In this document: one piece after another, positions 35,423-42,834 of the stretch
How positions within the stretch are numbered: position 1 is the first letter of the stretch
Layout: each line of letters starts with the position of its first letter
Source of the DNA: Amphibacillus jilinensis Y1
GTDB taxonomy: Bacteria; Bacillota; Bacilli; Bacillales; Amphibacillaceae
NCBI RefSeq assembly: GCF_000306965.1
Contig: NZ_JH976440.1
Span: 119,189-183,188 of the forward strand
Reading direction: 5' to 3'
Length of the DNA stretch: 64,000 nt
Program-made: the position numbers and the translations under genes
The notes under the pieces: generated by a model
Databases searched by the model: none
What the model was told of the DNA's origin: nothing
The model's input: only the letters and a program-made list of their open reading frames with translations

Positions 35423-36955
35423 CTATTTAAACCGCTCTTGATAGCGTACAGTTGCGTTAAAATTCTCTTCTGGATGCAGGGTAAGTTCATTTTCTCCTGT
35501 TTTAAGAGTAAAGTAATGGCCACCGAAGTCTTTAAGTGGTGTTGCATCTTCGCCATTTAACAGCATTTCCTCGTTTTGCGCGTCGAATGTGATAACATCG
35601 CCTGTCGTTGCTATATAAGGCGTTTGATCTTCTTGTACAATATTTTTTTGATACACTCTTACTCGATTTATCCTAGCTAGCGATACAGGTCTGTTGTCGT
35701 ATGTCCTAATATATAATTGGATAAACTTTAAATTTCCTAAAACATTAGAATCGTTTTCTGTAGTTGCGTATGATCTTGTCATACTCTGTACGTGTCGACC
35801 TCGACTATCAATTCTAGCAATGTAAAAAGTGAAGCATCCTTGCATCCTTATCATCCGCATAGAAAATGTAGCTAAACCCATATCATCATACTGATAGTTG
35901 TTTGGACTGATTGCGTATTTGGGATCAAATAAGTTCGTATGTTCTCCTACTCTTCCATGTGCTCTACGTCGAGATAGGCTAGCAGTATTGTCGTTAATTC
36001 CTAGCTTACCTATCATATCCATTCCTTCACTAAAAAGATAAAGCTCAGTTCTAAAATTTTCAATTACGTCCTCATCACGCGTATCAAAAATAACCTCTAC
36101 TTCAAAATCTGATAGAGCTGAGGGTATCTCTCTAATGATTGCAGGACCATGACCATAATCACCTGTTCCGTAGTCGGTTGCAATAAACCCTGTACCATCA
36201 AACCCTATTTCCCCTGAAACAATTTGATTATTTATATCATCGATATTTACCGGTGATGTACTCCACTCATTTATGTCTTCACCATTTGAATCATAGACAA
36301 GTACATTTTGTTCTACGACCTTAACATCCTCATCGACAGGATAACCAAGTAATAAATATTCATTTAAATGATTCTGTACCATCGCAAAAGTAATCGGTGC
36401 TAGCACCTCGAATTCAAAAATGGGATAAGCAGTTGCCGTTCCCTCATTGTTTACCTTGAGCGTATTAGACGCAAAGACCGATTCTTTTTCCTCACCATAT
36501 TTATACGGATCGGAACATAGGAAAACAATACTTGCGATAAGCGTATTGCTCTCTTCTTCCGGTAAGATATGACTTTGCATGGTTGCATAAAATAGAAAAT
36601 CCTCATCAGTAAACTGCAGCTGCTTTTTTGATCCTTCCAATAAATGATTTAAACGAGATAATCGCTGTCTAAGTCCAGCACTACTTTTATCCGTTATTTT
36701 GTACTTCACTTCAATTTGACGATGTGTCAAATCAGGATTATCTTGTTCTAGTAAACCATCCATCCCCATGATGTCTATGGTTTCAATTAGTTGCTCACTA
36801 TGACTTCGCCCCGTTACGGTTAATGTTGCAAAACTACCTTGATCGTCTGTTAATAATTGATCTAAATTATGACCATTAAATATCGTATTTAATGATAAGG
36901 AAGCACTCGATGTGCTCCCTGCTGTTGTATCCACAAATTGATACATATCGCTCAC
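35423..36955 (-). CDS. Distal tail protein (Dit-like, siphovirus tail component)
   Basis: A 510-residue protein. The N-terminal part (GLLEQDNPDLTHRQIEVKYKI, RLSRLNHLLEGSKKQLQFTDEDFLFYATM) is the Dit/phage tail family signature. A middle insertion of about 200 residues (about 200-440) resembles a carbohydrate-binding or lectin-like jelly roll, and the C-terminus returns to the Dit galectin-like fold. Dit rings join the tail tube to the tip. It lies between the tape-measure gene and the Tal gene, the fixed siphophage order. The insertion makes it longer than simple Dit proteins of about 250 residues and could help in binding host glycans. Confidence 0.8.
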   Translation of the reverse strand: MSDMYQFVDTTAGSTSSASLSLNTIFNGHNLDQLLTDDQGSFATLTVTGRSHSEQLIETIDIMGMDGLLEQDNPDLTHRQIEVKYKITDKSSAGLRQRLSRLNHLLEGSKKQLQFTDEDFLFYATMQSHILPEEESNTLIASIVFLCSDPYKYGEEKESVFASNTLKVNNEGTATAYPIFEFEVLAPITFAMVQNHLNEYLLLGYPVDEDVKVVEQNVLVYDSNGEDINEWSTSPVNIDDINNQIVSGEIGFDGTGFIATDYGTGDYGHGPAIIREIPSALSDFEVEVIFDTRDEDVIENFRTELYLFSEGMDMIGKLGINDNTASLSRRRAHGRVGEHTNLFDPKYAISPNNYQYDDMGLATFSMRMIRMQGCFTFYIARIDSRGRHVQSMTRSYATTENDSNVLGNLKFIQLYIRTYDNRPVSLARINRVRVYQKNIVQEDQTPYIATTGDVITFDAQNEEMLLNGEDATPLKDFGGHYFTLKTGENELTLHPEENFNATVRYQERFK

Positions 36956-36958
36956 CTC

Positions 36959-38470
36959 CTAAGCAAATGATTTTTCTGTCCGATGGATACGATCTTGTTC
37001 ATGATTAATATCTTCAACAAAGCGACGAAATTCTTGATTTCCAATTGAGACATTAATAAATGCAGATTGTTTCTGACTAGATAATTGATGCTGATGCCTT
37101 TGATTTCTAAAAAGTTGGGAATCACGATGAATATGATTTACTTGACCGGCTACATCGAGATCTGAAATAGGGCGTTCGATTACACGAGCCATTGCCTCAG
37201 AGGCACGGCGTAATTTGGTTCGTGAATGATTTAAACCGATTTCTAATCCTTGCCCTGTATATCTACCATACTCTTTCATCAACTTCGATGGGCTGGCAAT
37301 ACCTAATACTGATTTAATCGGTCCCGGTACCACTTTAGAGATGAGATTTCCTACCTTACTCGAAAGCCAGTTTCCCATTCCTTTAATACCTTCCCAGAAC
37401 CCTTTTATTAAGTCGCCGCCCCAATCCAGTGCATCGTTAAATAGATCAGTAAACCAACCACTAATCGAATCCCAAAGCGCTGTAAAAGCTGGTTTGACCG
37501 TCTGCCAAGCGTTGTCTACTAAACCTTTAATACCATCCCAAATGGAATCCCAAATCTTCAATACCGCTTCTTTCATCCCTTCAAAATCACCAGTGAACAT
37601 GGAAGCAAAAAATTCAATAATCCCTAAAATAACATTAATGACCGTTTCAATAACGATCTGAATTCTCTCCCATGTTTTTTCGATAATATGTTTAACAATT
37701 GGCATGACGCGTTCAAAGATGTTTTGGATAATCGGTAAGACATATGCAATAATATCCTGCACCTTATCCATAACGGCCTCTATAATCCCATAGATAAAAC
37801 TAAAGATGTTTTCTACGGCATCCATAATCGTCTCACCATGTTCTGACCAGAACGTTTGAATTTTTTCTAATTGGTCTTGTATAAACGTGATTACCTTACC
37901 TAAAACAGATTCAATAATCTCCCAGACATGTTCCATGGCCTCTTGAATCGTTTCCCAGACTGATTCAAAGATGGTTTGCGCTTTCTCAATAAGCACTTGA
38001 CCATGTTCTTCCCACCAATCGGTAATAAATGTCCACACTTTTGTAACCACATCAGCAATTTCCTCTACAATTGGCACAACGAAATCTCGAACAGCTTCAA
38101 AAACACGATTAACAATATTTTGAAAGGTCTCTGAATTTTGATATAGCTCAACGAAAAGCATCGCTAATGTAGCCAAGACTGTTGCAAAAATAACAAATTT
38201 ATTGGCGCCAATCAATTTATCCAAAGTGCTAAAAACTTTGCTTAGCTCCTGAACAGATTCCCAAACGCTTTGGAAAGATCCGGTGGTTTGATCAGCAAAA
38301 CCGTTAATCCGTTCAGCTGCTTTATCAAAGCTCTTGGCAAATTCATTGACTGATTCTGCTAATGCGGTCAACGGATTATTCGACAATTGTTTTTCAATTA
38401 CACCAATAATACTCGTTACTTCACCAGCTGTATTTTGTAAAAAATTTGTAATATCATTAGCTTCTGACAT
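36959..38470 (-). CDS. Short tail tape-measure protein
   Basis: A 503-residue, mostly helical protein with many repeated amphipathic helices rich in Trp, Ile and Glu (for example WEEHGQVLIEKAQTIFESVWETIQEAMEHVWE). A hydrophobic segment (NKFVIFATVLATLAMLFVELY) lies near residues 90-110. The conserved tape-measure C-terminus follows: FWEGIKGMGNWLSSKVGNL, then GIASPSKLMKEYGRYTGQGLEIGL. Tape measures set tail length; at roughly 1.5 angstrom per residue this one predicts a tail of only about 75 nm. Typical siphophage tape measures are 800-1500 residues. Confidence 0.8.
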   Translation of the reverse strand: MSEANDITNFLQNTAGEVTSIIGVIEKQLSNNPLTALAESVNEFAKSFDKAAERINGFADQTTGSFQSVWESVQELSKVFSTLDKLIGANKFVIFATVLATLAMLFVELYQNSETFQNIVNRVFEAVRDFVVPIVEEIADVVTKVWTFITDWWEEHGQVLIEKAQTIFESVWETIQEAMEHVWEIIESVLGKVITFIQDQLEKIQTFWSEHGETIMDAVENIFSFIYGIIEAVMDKVQDIIAYVLPIIQNIFERVMPIVKHIIEKTWERIQIVIETVINVILGIIEFFASMFTGDFEGMKEAVLKIWDSIWDGIKGLVDNAWQTVKPAFTALWDSISGWFTDLFNDALDWGGDLIKGFWEGIKGMGNWLSSKVGNLISKVVPGPIKSVLGIASPSKLMKEYGRYTGQGLEIGLNHSRTKLRRASEAMARVIERPISDLDVAGQVNHIHRDSQLFRNQRHQHQLSSQKQSAFINVSIGNQEFRRFVEDINHEQDRIHRTEKSFA

Positions 38471-38472
38471 AT

Positions 38473-39200
38473 TTAAACCTCCTTTCTTAAGTTAGCAACA
38501 TAAGCTGCCTTTGCCATGTTTTTTTGTTTAGTTGAGAGACTAACTTTCTTTTGAATTGGCCTTTCTATTTCCTTCACCCGCTTGTCATAGTCAAAGAATT
38601 GCTTAAAACTTTGGAAAACTGGTACTTGTCGTTTTCCTTTTTCCTTCGTTGCTTTTACTTGTTGATGAAGCCATGCTTGAAGATGCATATCATATTCATC
38701 ATCAATACGTTGCAATCGTAAGGCACGCATTCTCATCTTATACTCATATAAAGTCATTAACTCAATCTCACGTAACGATTGACAATTCAAGTAGCGAAAG
38801 CAATTGAGAATAATAGATTCATAGGTTGCAACCGCTTGGTTTAACTTTCGCTCGCTTTTGCCTGTTGACTGAACGTTTTGATCGTGTGAATGACCGTTGC
38901 TGACTTTCCCATTTCAGTTTCGATCTGTTCAAATAGTGTACTTAAATCGCCTTCTTTTTCTGCATACGTTTCAATAGCCTGATCAATCTCATGTATTGAA
39001 AAACCAAGGTGGGCAGTAGCTGCCTTAATCACCTCTGTTAACGCTACTGGATTAGCCTGTTGCAAATTCATATAAGCTAAGTTAACACCCATACCAAACT
39101 CAAGACCTTGATAATCAACTTTATATACTTGATCAAGCTCACGGCAAAATTTCAATCCAAACTTTAATTCAACTTCACTATCCTTAATATAAAACTTCAT
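38473..39200 (-). CDS. Tail assembly chaperone fusion (gpGT-type) by predicted -1 frameshift
   Basis: The frame of the second chaperone segment (ending at 38473, with MTLYEYKMRMRALRLQRIDDEYDMHLQAWLHQQ) is open upstream into the end of the first chaperone gene. It is in the -1 frame relative to it and has no good ribosome binding site of its own. A GCAAAAG run at 38861-38855, just before the first gene's stop, could allow the slip (Lys-tRNA re-pairing on AAAA). The fusion would have about 242 residues. This is the lambda G/GT arrangement, placed just before the tape measure as expected. The slip site is not a textbook heptamer, so the exact position is uncertain. Confidence 0.65.
38841..39200 (-). 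CDS. Tail assembly chaperone (gpG-type)
   Basis: A 119-residue protein, MKFYIKDSEVELKFGLKFCRELDQVY and following, typical of the first tail assembly chaperone of Gram-positive siphophages, which protects the tape measure while the tube is built. TAGGAGG lies upstream of the ATG. Near the 3' end the A-rich stretch may let ribosomes slip into the downstream frame. Confidence 0.8.
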   Translation of the reverse strand: MKFYIKDSEVELKFGLKFCRELDQVYKVDYQGLEFGMGVNLAYMNLQQANPVALTEVIKAATAHLGFSIHEIDQAIETYAEKEGDLSTLFEQIETEMGKSATVIHTIKTFSQQAKASES

Positions 39201-39221
39201 TTCATAACCTCCTATGATTTA

Positions 39222-39497
39222 ATAAATCGAACGTTTAATCAGTGGATGGAGCGCTACAGGACGTAGGTCATGCAGACGTTGCCACAGGACGTGGCGGGCT
39301 TAGTCTGTAATCCTTCTTAAAGATGTCTACGATCTTACCCACCCACTGAGGAACACAAGCTAACGTCTTCGCGTCCTGCGAAAACGCTTGTGTGACCAAC
39401 ATCCTGTTGGCCCGAGTGAATCAGGATATTAGCGTCCATTAGCTCCCGCCTAAATAGATTTTGAGGCGGGGGTTATACGGACGGTTATCTATGATAA
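39222..39497 (+). repeat. Two-hairpin interspersed repeat, copy K (longest, nested extra hairpins)
   Basis: AATCGAACGTTTAATCAGTGG, the loop module (GCGCTACAGGACGTAGG, GTTGCCACAGGACGTGGCGG), then ACCCACTGAGG. Two extra hairpins follow: ACACAAGC/GCTTGTGT and CCAACA/TGTTGG. Hairpin 2 (CCCGCCTAAATAG...TTTTGAGGCGGG) and the end ACGGTTATCTATGATAA close it. It fills the gap between the tail tube and chaperone genes. Confidence 0.88.
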
Positions 39498-39569
39498 ACC
39501 AACAACTTTGTCGTTTTCCATCCTCGTACGCTTACGGTATTAATAGTGTAAAGAAAATGAAGAAGGCAA

Positions 39570-40103
39570 TTATGCCCCCTCGTTTCCTTCCTCTCCTTCT
39601 GCAACCGTATCTTTAAACAAGTATTGAATCGCTTCTTCCTGTTCCTCTGTTAAGGTTGCAAAGCCGAATTGAGGCTCCATCTCAACGGTAAATGTACTTG
39701 AAATCGTTGCATCTTCTTCCGCACTAGAGACATCTTCCCATGAACCAAGATAACCTTGTGCATAAATAGCCGGATACTTCCCTTGATCATTTTTCAGTTC
39801 TTGATCAACAGTGACTTCCCAAACTTCTAGCTTCTCTCCTTTAATTACAGCTTCTCGTAACATCGCTGCAAGGGGATCTTTTTTCGTTTGGATCGCTTCA
39901 ATACTAACTTCAGACTCTAGTTCTCCTGGTTTAACAATCGTGCCATCTTTGGTAATAATCGTCTCAAGCTCACGACTATAACTAAAGGTGTGGCTTGTTT
40001 GAAAAACAAGCTTTGCCGCTTGATTCTCCTGATCCGCTAACTTTCTAAATAATAAAATTTTATTTTTTCCTTCCAATACTGATTGAATAGCTGTTTCTGA
40101 CAT
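39570..40103 (-). CDS. Major tail tube protein, TP901-1 family
   Basis: A 177-residue protein with the TP901-1-type major tail protein pattern: an N-terminal KILLFRKLADQENQAAKLVFQT, a middle SVEAI/EVSIEAIQTKKDPLA and an acidic C-terminus. It forms the non-contractile tube, and no sheath gene follows, so the tail is siphophage-like. The position before the chaperones and tape measure is canonical. Upstream lies a terminator and a gap rather than the usual head-tail joining genes. Confidence 0.8.
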   Translation of the reverse strand: MSETAIQSVLEGKNKILLFRKLADQENQAAKLVFQTSHTFSYSRELETIITKDGTIVKPGELESEVSIEAIQTKKDPLAAMLREAVIKGEKLEVWEVTVDQELKNDQGKYPAIYAQGYLGSWEDVSSAEEDATISSTFTVEMEPQFGFATLTEEQEEAIQYLFKDTVAEGEEGNEGA

Positions 40104-40449
40104 TTTAATTTCCTCCTAATATTTTTTAAAATGATTGATTTCGTTCGTCTTTAACCTGTCAATACGTTGGGGATCGAGAATTATTCATAGCTCTACCTCC
40201 TTATTTGTTGGTGCAACCTTTTATTGACGTGTTGAGGTCAAGGTATCCATTTACCTCCATCAAAAAAACGAAGATTCAGCTGCATGCTATCTCCGTTTTA
40301 ACGCAAAGTTTTATTAAATTGACTTAGCTTATTACAGTAGACTTATCATCGTTGCTTCTTAGCTAAACTTATGTATTCTTTTTAAATTGCTCAATGCGTT
40401 GTTAGTCTCAGCACCTAATTTGCTGACGCCTTTTATCCATAATGACTTA
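40104..40449. other. Gap upstream of the tail tube gene
   Basis: It holds a terminator (below). A 9-codon frame (MNNSRSPTY, 40188-40159, minus) follows AAGGAGG and may be a gene remnant. A 23-codon minus-strand open stretch (KGVSKLGAETNNALSNLKRI) stops near 40378 and could be the tail end of a lost gene cut by the adjacent repeat. No complete gene is visible. Confidence 0.35.
40261..40299 (-). terminator. Terminator between the RinA-like gene and the tail genes
   Basis: On the minus strand AAAACGGAGAT pairs with ATCTTCGTTTT and a run of seven T follows. It should stop transcription from the RinA-like gene before the tail operon, so tail expression needs its own promoter or antitermination. 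Confidence 0.65.
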
Positions 40450-40556
40450 TAAAACGAACCTTCAATCCGTCAATGCTTTCGTTTTTCTCCCACTGATGGA
40501 TCGTTGCGTGCACCAGGACATTAGTAAGGGTTTTATGGACGCTTATCGGTGATAAA
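40450..40556 (+). repeat. Two-hairpin interspersed repeat, copy L (hairpin 2 deleted)
   Basis: AAACGAACCTTCAATCCGTC, CTCCCACTGATGG and GCACCAGGACATTAG are followed directly by GGGTTTTATGGACGCTTATC and GGTGATAA. The inner part of hairpin 2 is missing. It lies downstream of the RinA-like gene. Confidence 0.8.
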
Positions 40557-40662
40557 AATAAAACAAAGCAACTGCTCATCCTTCAGCTGCTTTGCTCTAA
40601 TTTTCTACACTACCATAATAGCACGGTTTTTGATTAAAAAAATGACATGGGAGTGACATTGA

Positions 40663-41094
40663 CTATCTCCAACCTAACACTTCAATCGTGACATGAATAA
40701 TTTCATCTCGCCAACGCATCGCTTGTCGTTTACTAATAAAACATTGATCAGCAATCGCATCCCACGTATATTTGCGATTTGACCAGTATCTCACTTTAAC
40801 TAAGGCTTGATACTCATCTGATAGCTTTTCATAAACCGTGTCAATTGCTTGAACAATTTGCTTTAAATAATCTAACTGTTTGTGCTTGGCTAATTGCAGG
40901 GCCGTTGCCTGTGTTGGATCGCGAATAATATTAGCATGTCCACCTCCAATATTATCATCGCGTTGCCACGTTTCTTGATAGGGATTAATAATGGTTTCCT
41001 CTAAACGCTTAATTTCCTTTAGCGTCTGCTGGTAATTTCGCCATTCAGCTTCTACTTTTTTAAAAGTTTCTTTCGTTACTTTAATGTCATACAT
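40663..41094 (-). CDS. RinA-like phage late transcription activator
   Basis: A 143-residue protein with an N-terminal helical part, the motif DDNIGGGHANIIRD (compare the D-NIGG segment of staphylococcal RinA) and a C-terminal sigma-70-region-4-like helix-turn-helix (YTWDAIADQCFISKRQAMRWRDEII). Proteins of the RinA/ArpU/DUF722 type switch on late packaging and structural operons. It is the first gene on the minus strand after the repressor, with an operator palindrome 28 bases before its start, and it precedes the tail operon. It is probably the positive regulator of tail synthesis. Confidence 0.75.
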   Translation of the reverse strand: MYDIKVTKETFKKVEAEWRNYQQTLKEIKRLEETIINPYQETWQRDDNIGGGHANIIRDPTQATALQLAKHKQLDYLKQIVQAIDTVYEKLSDEYQALVKVRYWSNRKYTWDAIADQCFISKRQAMRWRDEIIHVTIEVLGWR

Positions 41095-41121
41095 GATAAC
41101 AATCTCCTTACTGGTTTATTT

Positions 41122-41140
41122 AGTACCTTTAAAAGGTACT
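41122..41140. promoter_or_regulatory. Repressor operator O1 (best palindrome)
   Basis: AGTACCTTTAAAAGGTACT is a near-perfect palindrome with arms AGTACCTTT/AAAGGTACT, 28 bases upstream of the RinA-like gene. Three related sites flank the repressor promoter. Confidence 0.7.
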
Positions 41141-41145
41141 ATAAG

Positions 41146-41273
41146 ATAAAACGAACCTTCAATCTGTTGGCATTCTCATTCTTTCTCCACTAATTTTCAG
41201 TTGCATAAATCAAGATATTAGCGTCCATCCCCTCTATATATTGTGACAATTTATGAACGCTTATCTATGATAA
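41146..41273 (+). repeat. Two-hairpin interspersed repeat, copy M (diverged)
   Basis: AAACGAACCTTCAATCTGTTGG, CTCCACTAATTTTCAG, CAAGATATTAGCGTCC, a shortened hairpin 2 and TTATGAACGCTTATCTATGATAA. It lies in the divergent control region, inside the predicted untranslated leader of the RinA-like gene. Confidence 0.8.
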
Positions 41274-41309
41274 AAAAAAATTGGTTATAATATTTTCAAT
41301 ATATTCTAT

Positions 41310-41338
41310 AATATAATACCTAAAAAAGGTACTGTCAA
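41310..41338 (-). promoter_or_regulatory. Leftward promoter with operator O2 in the spacer
   Basis: On the minus strand there is TTGACA (41338-41333), exactly 17 bases, then TATATT (41315-41310). The spacer is operator O2, AATACCTAAAAAAGGTACT on plus at 41315-41333. Repressor bound there would block the promoter that reads towards the RinA-like gene. Confidence 0.7.
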
Positions 41339-41346
41339 CTCATTTT

Positions 41347-41405
41347 ATTACTTAAATACTTTTTAAAGGTATAATAGCTTTACAAAACTAACTTAAAAAG
41401 GTACT
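41347..41405 (+). promoter_or_regulatory. Repressor promoter with operators O3 and O4
   Basis: TATAAT at 41370-41375 is a consensus -10 box; the -35 region (ATTACT) is weak. O3 (AATACTTTTTAAAGGTATA, 41355-41373) overlaps the -10 box. O4 (ACTAACTTAAAAAGGTACT, 41387-41405) lies downstream, so the repressor probably controls its own gene. Confidence 0.6.
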
Positions 41406-41429
41406 ATAAAAGAAGTAGGAGGGATAAAA

Positions 41430-42053
41430 ATGAGTGACTTAAAACAAACCTTAGCCCAGCAGCTTAAGCAACAATTAGCACGAAAAGGAATCACACAAAC
41501 GATGATGGCTAGAGCTTTAAATATACCTGAAATGACCGTTTCTAATTGGATGAAGGGAAAGACGTATCCAAGACCTGATAAATTACAGCGCTTAGCAGAC
41601 TATTTCGGAATTACGAGAAGTGAGTTAACAGAGGAGCTACCACACAACCTTACACCGATTGCATCACAAAGTGTAGCAATTCCGATTCTTGGTACAATTG
41701 CATGTGGTGACCCAATCACAGCTGAAGAGAATATAAAAGGTTATTATTATGAGTCCCCCGACACGTTGCCCAGCGGTCATTTAATCTGCTTGGAAGCAGC
41801 TGGCGAATCGATGTCACCTACCATTCCGCATGGATCTGTGGTTTTGATCCGAGAACAACCTGAGGTTGAAAGTGGGGAAGTTGCTGCAGTACTCGTTAAC
41901 GGCGCAACAGAAGCCACACTAAAGCGTGTGAAAAAGCAAGGTGATACATTGATTCTCGTTCCAGATAACCCTAGCTATGATCCGATTGTCGTGAACGAGA
42001 ACAACCCCGCTAAAATTATTGGAAAGGCGATCAAATACACGATGCAATTATGA
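41430..42053 (+). CDS. LexA/CI-like repressor (XRE helix-turn-helix plus S24 peptidase)
   Basis: A 207-residue repressor. The N-terminal XRE helix-turn-helix is GITQTMMARALNIPEMTVSNWMKGK. The C-terminal S24 domain has the catalytic Ser in GESMSP and Lys in ATLKRV, with a G-rich cleavage region near AIPILGTIACGDP. Such proteins cleave themselves when RecA is activated, so the tail cassette is probably induced by DNA damage. It is transcribed away from the cassette, with AGGAGG upstream and a clear terminator downstream. Confidence 0.88.
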   Translation: MSDLKQTLAQQLKQQLARKGITQTMMARALNIPEMTVSNWMKGKTYPRPDKLQRLADYFGITRSELTEELPHNLTPIASQSVAIPILGTIACGDPITAEENIKGYYYESPDTLPSGHLICLEAAGESMSPTIPHGSVVLIREQPEVESGEVAAVLVNGATEATLKRVKKQGDTLILVPDNPSYDPIVVNENNPAKIIGKAIKYTMQL

Positions 42054-42132
42054 TAAATATGTACAATGTGCTAAACATCAAAGCGGTTCAATTGCTAAGT
42101 GATTCTTGAACATTAATTTAAATATGCCCATC

Positions 42133-42166
42133 AGAGCACTTGCGCTAGTCAACGTGCTCTTTTTTA
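42133..42166 (+). terminator. Terminator of the repressor gene
   Basis: AGAGCAC pairs with GTGCTCT around 14 bases and is followed by TTTTTTAG. Confidence 0.8.
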
Positions 42167-42342
42167 GTTTAAAGCTTTAACCTGAAGAAGCACATACCTT
42201 GATAATCTTCTGTTATTTTTGAAAAATCATGTATTATCCATCAGATGATTATAAAAGAGCACCCCCAAAAGGATAGTTACATAGCGACTTGAAGCTTAGC
42301 AATCATTTATTAATAGAAAATTCACATTCTATATTAACGAGC

Positions 42343-42376
42343 AGGCAGGGATTTATCTTATCATAAATCCCTGCCT
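42343..42376. terminator. Perfect 14-bp hairpin, likely bidirectional terminator
   Basis: AGGCAGGGATTTAT pairs with ATAAATCCCTGCCT around CTTATC. It borders the tail cassette region on the right. Confidence 0.6.
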
Positions 42377-42387
42377 ACGATTGTTTT

Positions 42388-42404
42388 AATAAAACGAACC
42401 TTCA
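42388..42404 (+). repeat. Two-hairpin interspersed repeat, fragment N (left end only)
   Basis: AAAACGAACCTTCAATT matches the first 16 bases of the family and then stops matching. It is the last recognisable trace towards the right. Confidence 0.55.
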
Positions 42405-42588
42405 ATTTTAAAACCTCCCTTATTTAATTTTTCCAGACCACGTTGACCATTACTTTCTAAATTACTCCCCCCTCACCATAGATTCTACTAGTCTCTAATA
42501 AACCGAGATAAATAGTAGTTGATGCTATTAAAAAAAGTAATATAGTATTACTTTTTTAAACTATATTAATAGAATTAAATAATTTATA

Positions 42589-42834
42589 TTAAATCAATAG
42601 TTTAAGTATGGGCACTAATGCAGAAAATATGGCCATAAAAAGTAAGATAAATCCAATTTCCCTATCCCCTTTTTTTATTAATTGAATACTATAAATAACT
42701 ATTAATACCACAATTAAATAAGTAATCACATTATTAAAAATGACATCGTTTATTCTGAATACATATGATAATGCTATGAAAATTACAATAGACAACGCTG
42801 ATAAGAATTTTATTATTTTCAATTTAGATGGCAC
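42589..42834 (-). CDS. Small membrane protein, DUF3953/YczI-like
   Basis: An 81-residue protein with three hydrophobic segments (about 8-24, 32-50 and 60-79) and KKGDREIGFILLFMAIF before the last one. This resembles the YczI/DUF3953 group of small Bacillus membrane proteins. The start is GTG at 42834 with AGAGG directly adjacent, or an internal TTG, so the N-terminus is uncertain. Isolated gene; no function known. Confidence 0.45.
   Translation of the reverse strand: MPSKLKIIKFLSALSIVIFIALSYVFRINDVIFNNVITYLIVVLIVIYSIQLIKKGDREIGFILLFMAIFSALVPILKLLI

Larger units (their letters stand above)
42167..42588. other. Intergenic gap after the repressor gene
   Basis: No gene is visible. It contains a strong hairpin (42343-42376) and a 17-base fragment of the repeat family (42388-42404); the rest is AT-rich. 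Confidence 0.5.

Noticed and set aside
3985..41273. CRISPR array
   Set aside because: The repeats are long, kilobases apart, structured and differ in length; there are no short regular spacers and no cas genes.
30487..42053. Calling the tail region an intact prophage
   Set aside because: Head, packaging, integration and replication genes are all absent, and the region is bounded by a repressor terminator and iron genes.
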